DNA from: Camelus bactrianus
Taxonomy: Eukaryota > Chordata > Mammalia > Artiodactyla > Camelidae
Reading direction: 5' to 3'
DNA: 64,000 nt
Assembly (NCBI RefSeq): GCF_048773025.1
Contig: NC_133547.1
Location: 1,498,001 to 1,562,000 of the forward strand
Shown here piece after piece: positions 63,890-64,000 of the stretch; position 1 is the stretch's first letter; each line of letters starts with the position of its first letter. Below the pieces are notes generated by a model. The model saw only the letters and a list, made by a program, of their open reading frames with translations. It was not told where the DNA came from and did no database searches. The translations under genes were made by a program, and so were the position numbers.

Positions 63890-64000
63890 TTTAATTGTAT
63901 TTTTAAACTGAGGTATAGCCAGTTTATGGTGTTGTATCAATTTATGGTGTGCAGCATGACGTTTCAGTCACACATATATTTGTTTTCATATTCTTTTTCA
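63890..64000 (-). mobile_element. LINE-1 3'UTR, runs off window
   Basis: AACTGAGGTATAGCCAGTTT, GTGCAGCATGACGTTTCAGT, CATATTCTTTTTCA: reversed lineage 3'UTR that continues past the right edge. Confidence 0.85.

Overview
This window looks like a non-coding stretch of a camelid (camel, llama or alpaca) nuclear genome. The main diagnostic is about 22 copies or fragments of a SINE whose head is plainly a tRNA-Ala(AGC): a TAGCTCAGTGGTAGAGC A-box, a TTAGCAT anticodon loop and a GGTTCAATCC B-box, followed by an (AAAT)n / CCTAATTACCTCCCC tail. I know this element as the camelid vic-1-type SINE. Many LINE-1 3' ends of one related 3'UTR type accompany it. I see no host protein-coding exon, rRNA gene, functional tRNA gene or CRISPR array. 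The only reading frames with recognisable protein sequence are C-terminal pieces of L1 ORF2. The longest other frames are CpG-rich or low-complexity accidents.

Layout: about 0.2-5.8 kb holds L1 fragments in both orientations set into ancient L2-type repeat, ending in a GGAA microsatellite. About 6-16 kb has a nested L1-in-L1M, two LTR fossils, L2, a MER5A and a CpG-rich block at 14.4-15.4 kb. About 16-25 kb has a Tigger-like remnant, a long pyrimidine tract, a second CpG-rich block at 20.3-20.9 kb and a cluster of L1 insertions, two of which used the same target site. About 25-33 kb has MER5A, an old L1, a second copy of one LTR family and nested LTR fossils in L2. About 33-64 kb is a mosaic of L1, SINE, L2 and LTR pieces around recurring local modules, with a G-rich minisatellite at 39 kb and an inverted LTR pair at 51-52 kb.

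The most interesting structure is not a listed feature type. Two unclassified low-copy modules recur through the window. Module A (eight copies) carries a 14-bp palindrome close to CTGGAAAATTCCAG, followed 37-70 bp later by an RFX/X-box-like GTTTCCATGGCAAC. Module B (six copies, about 200-400 bp) starts near AAATATTTTTATGGTTTGGAAATAG and carries GGGAAATTCCATGGTGGG. In the right half they alternate B-B-A-B-A-B-A-B, all on the plus strand. Three module A copies at 14.5, 20.5 and 24.8 kb are inverted, two of them inside the CpG-rich blocks. I read this as an old, diverged tandem array with repeated regulatory-like motifs, later filled with transposons. A repeat-bearing lncRNA or architectural locus is one possible explanation, but the sequence alone does not prove it.

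Repeat family names come from remembered consensus sequences, not a database search. Boundaries are approximate unless a target-site duplication (TSD) is given.
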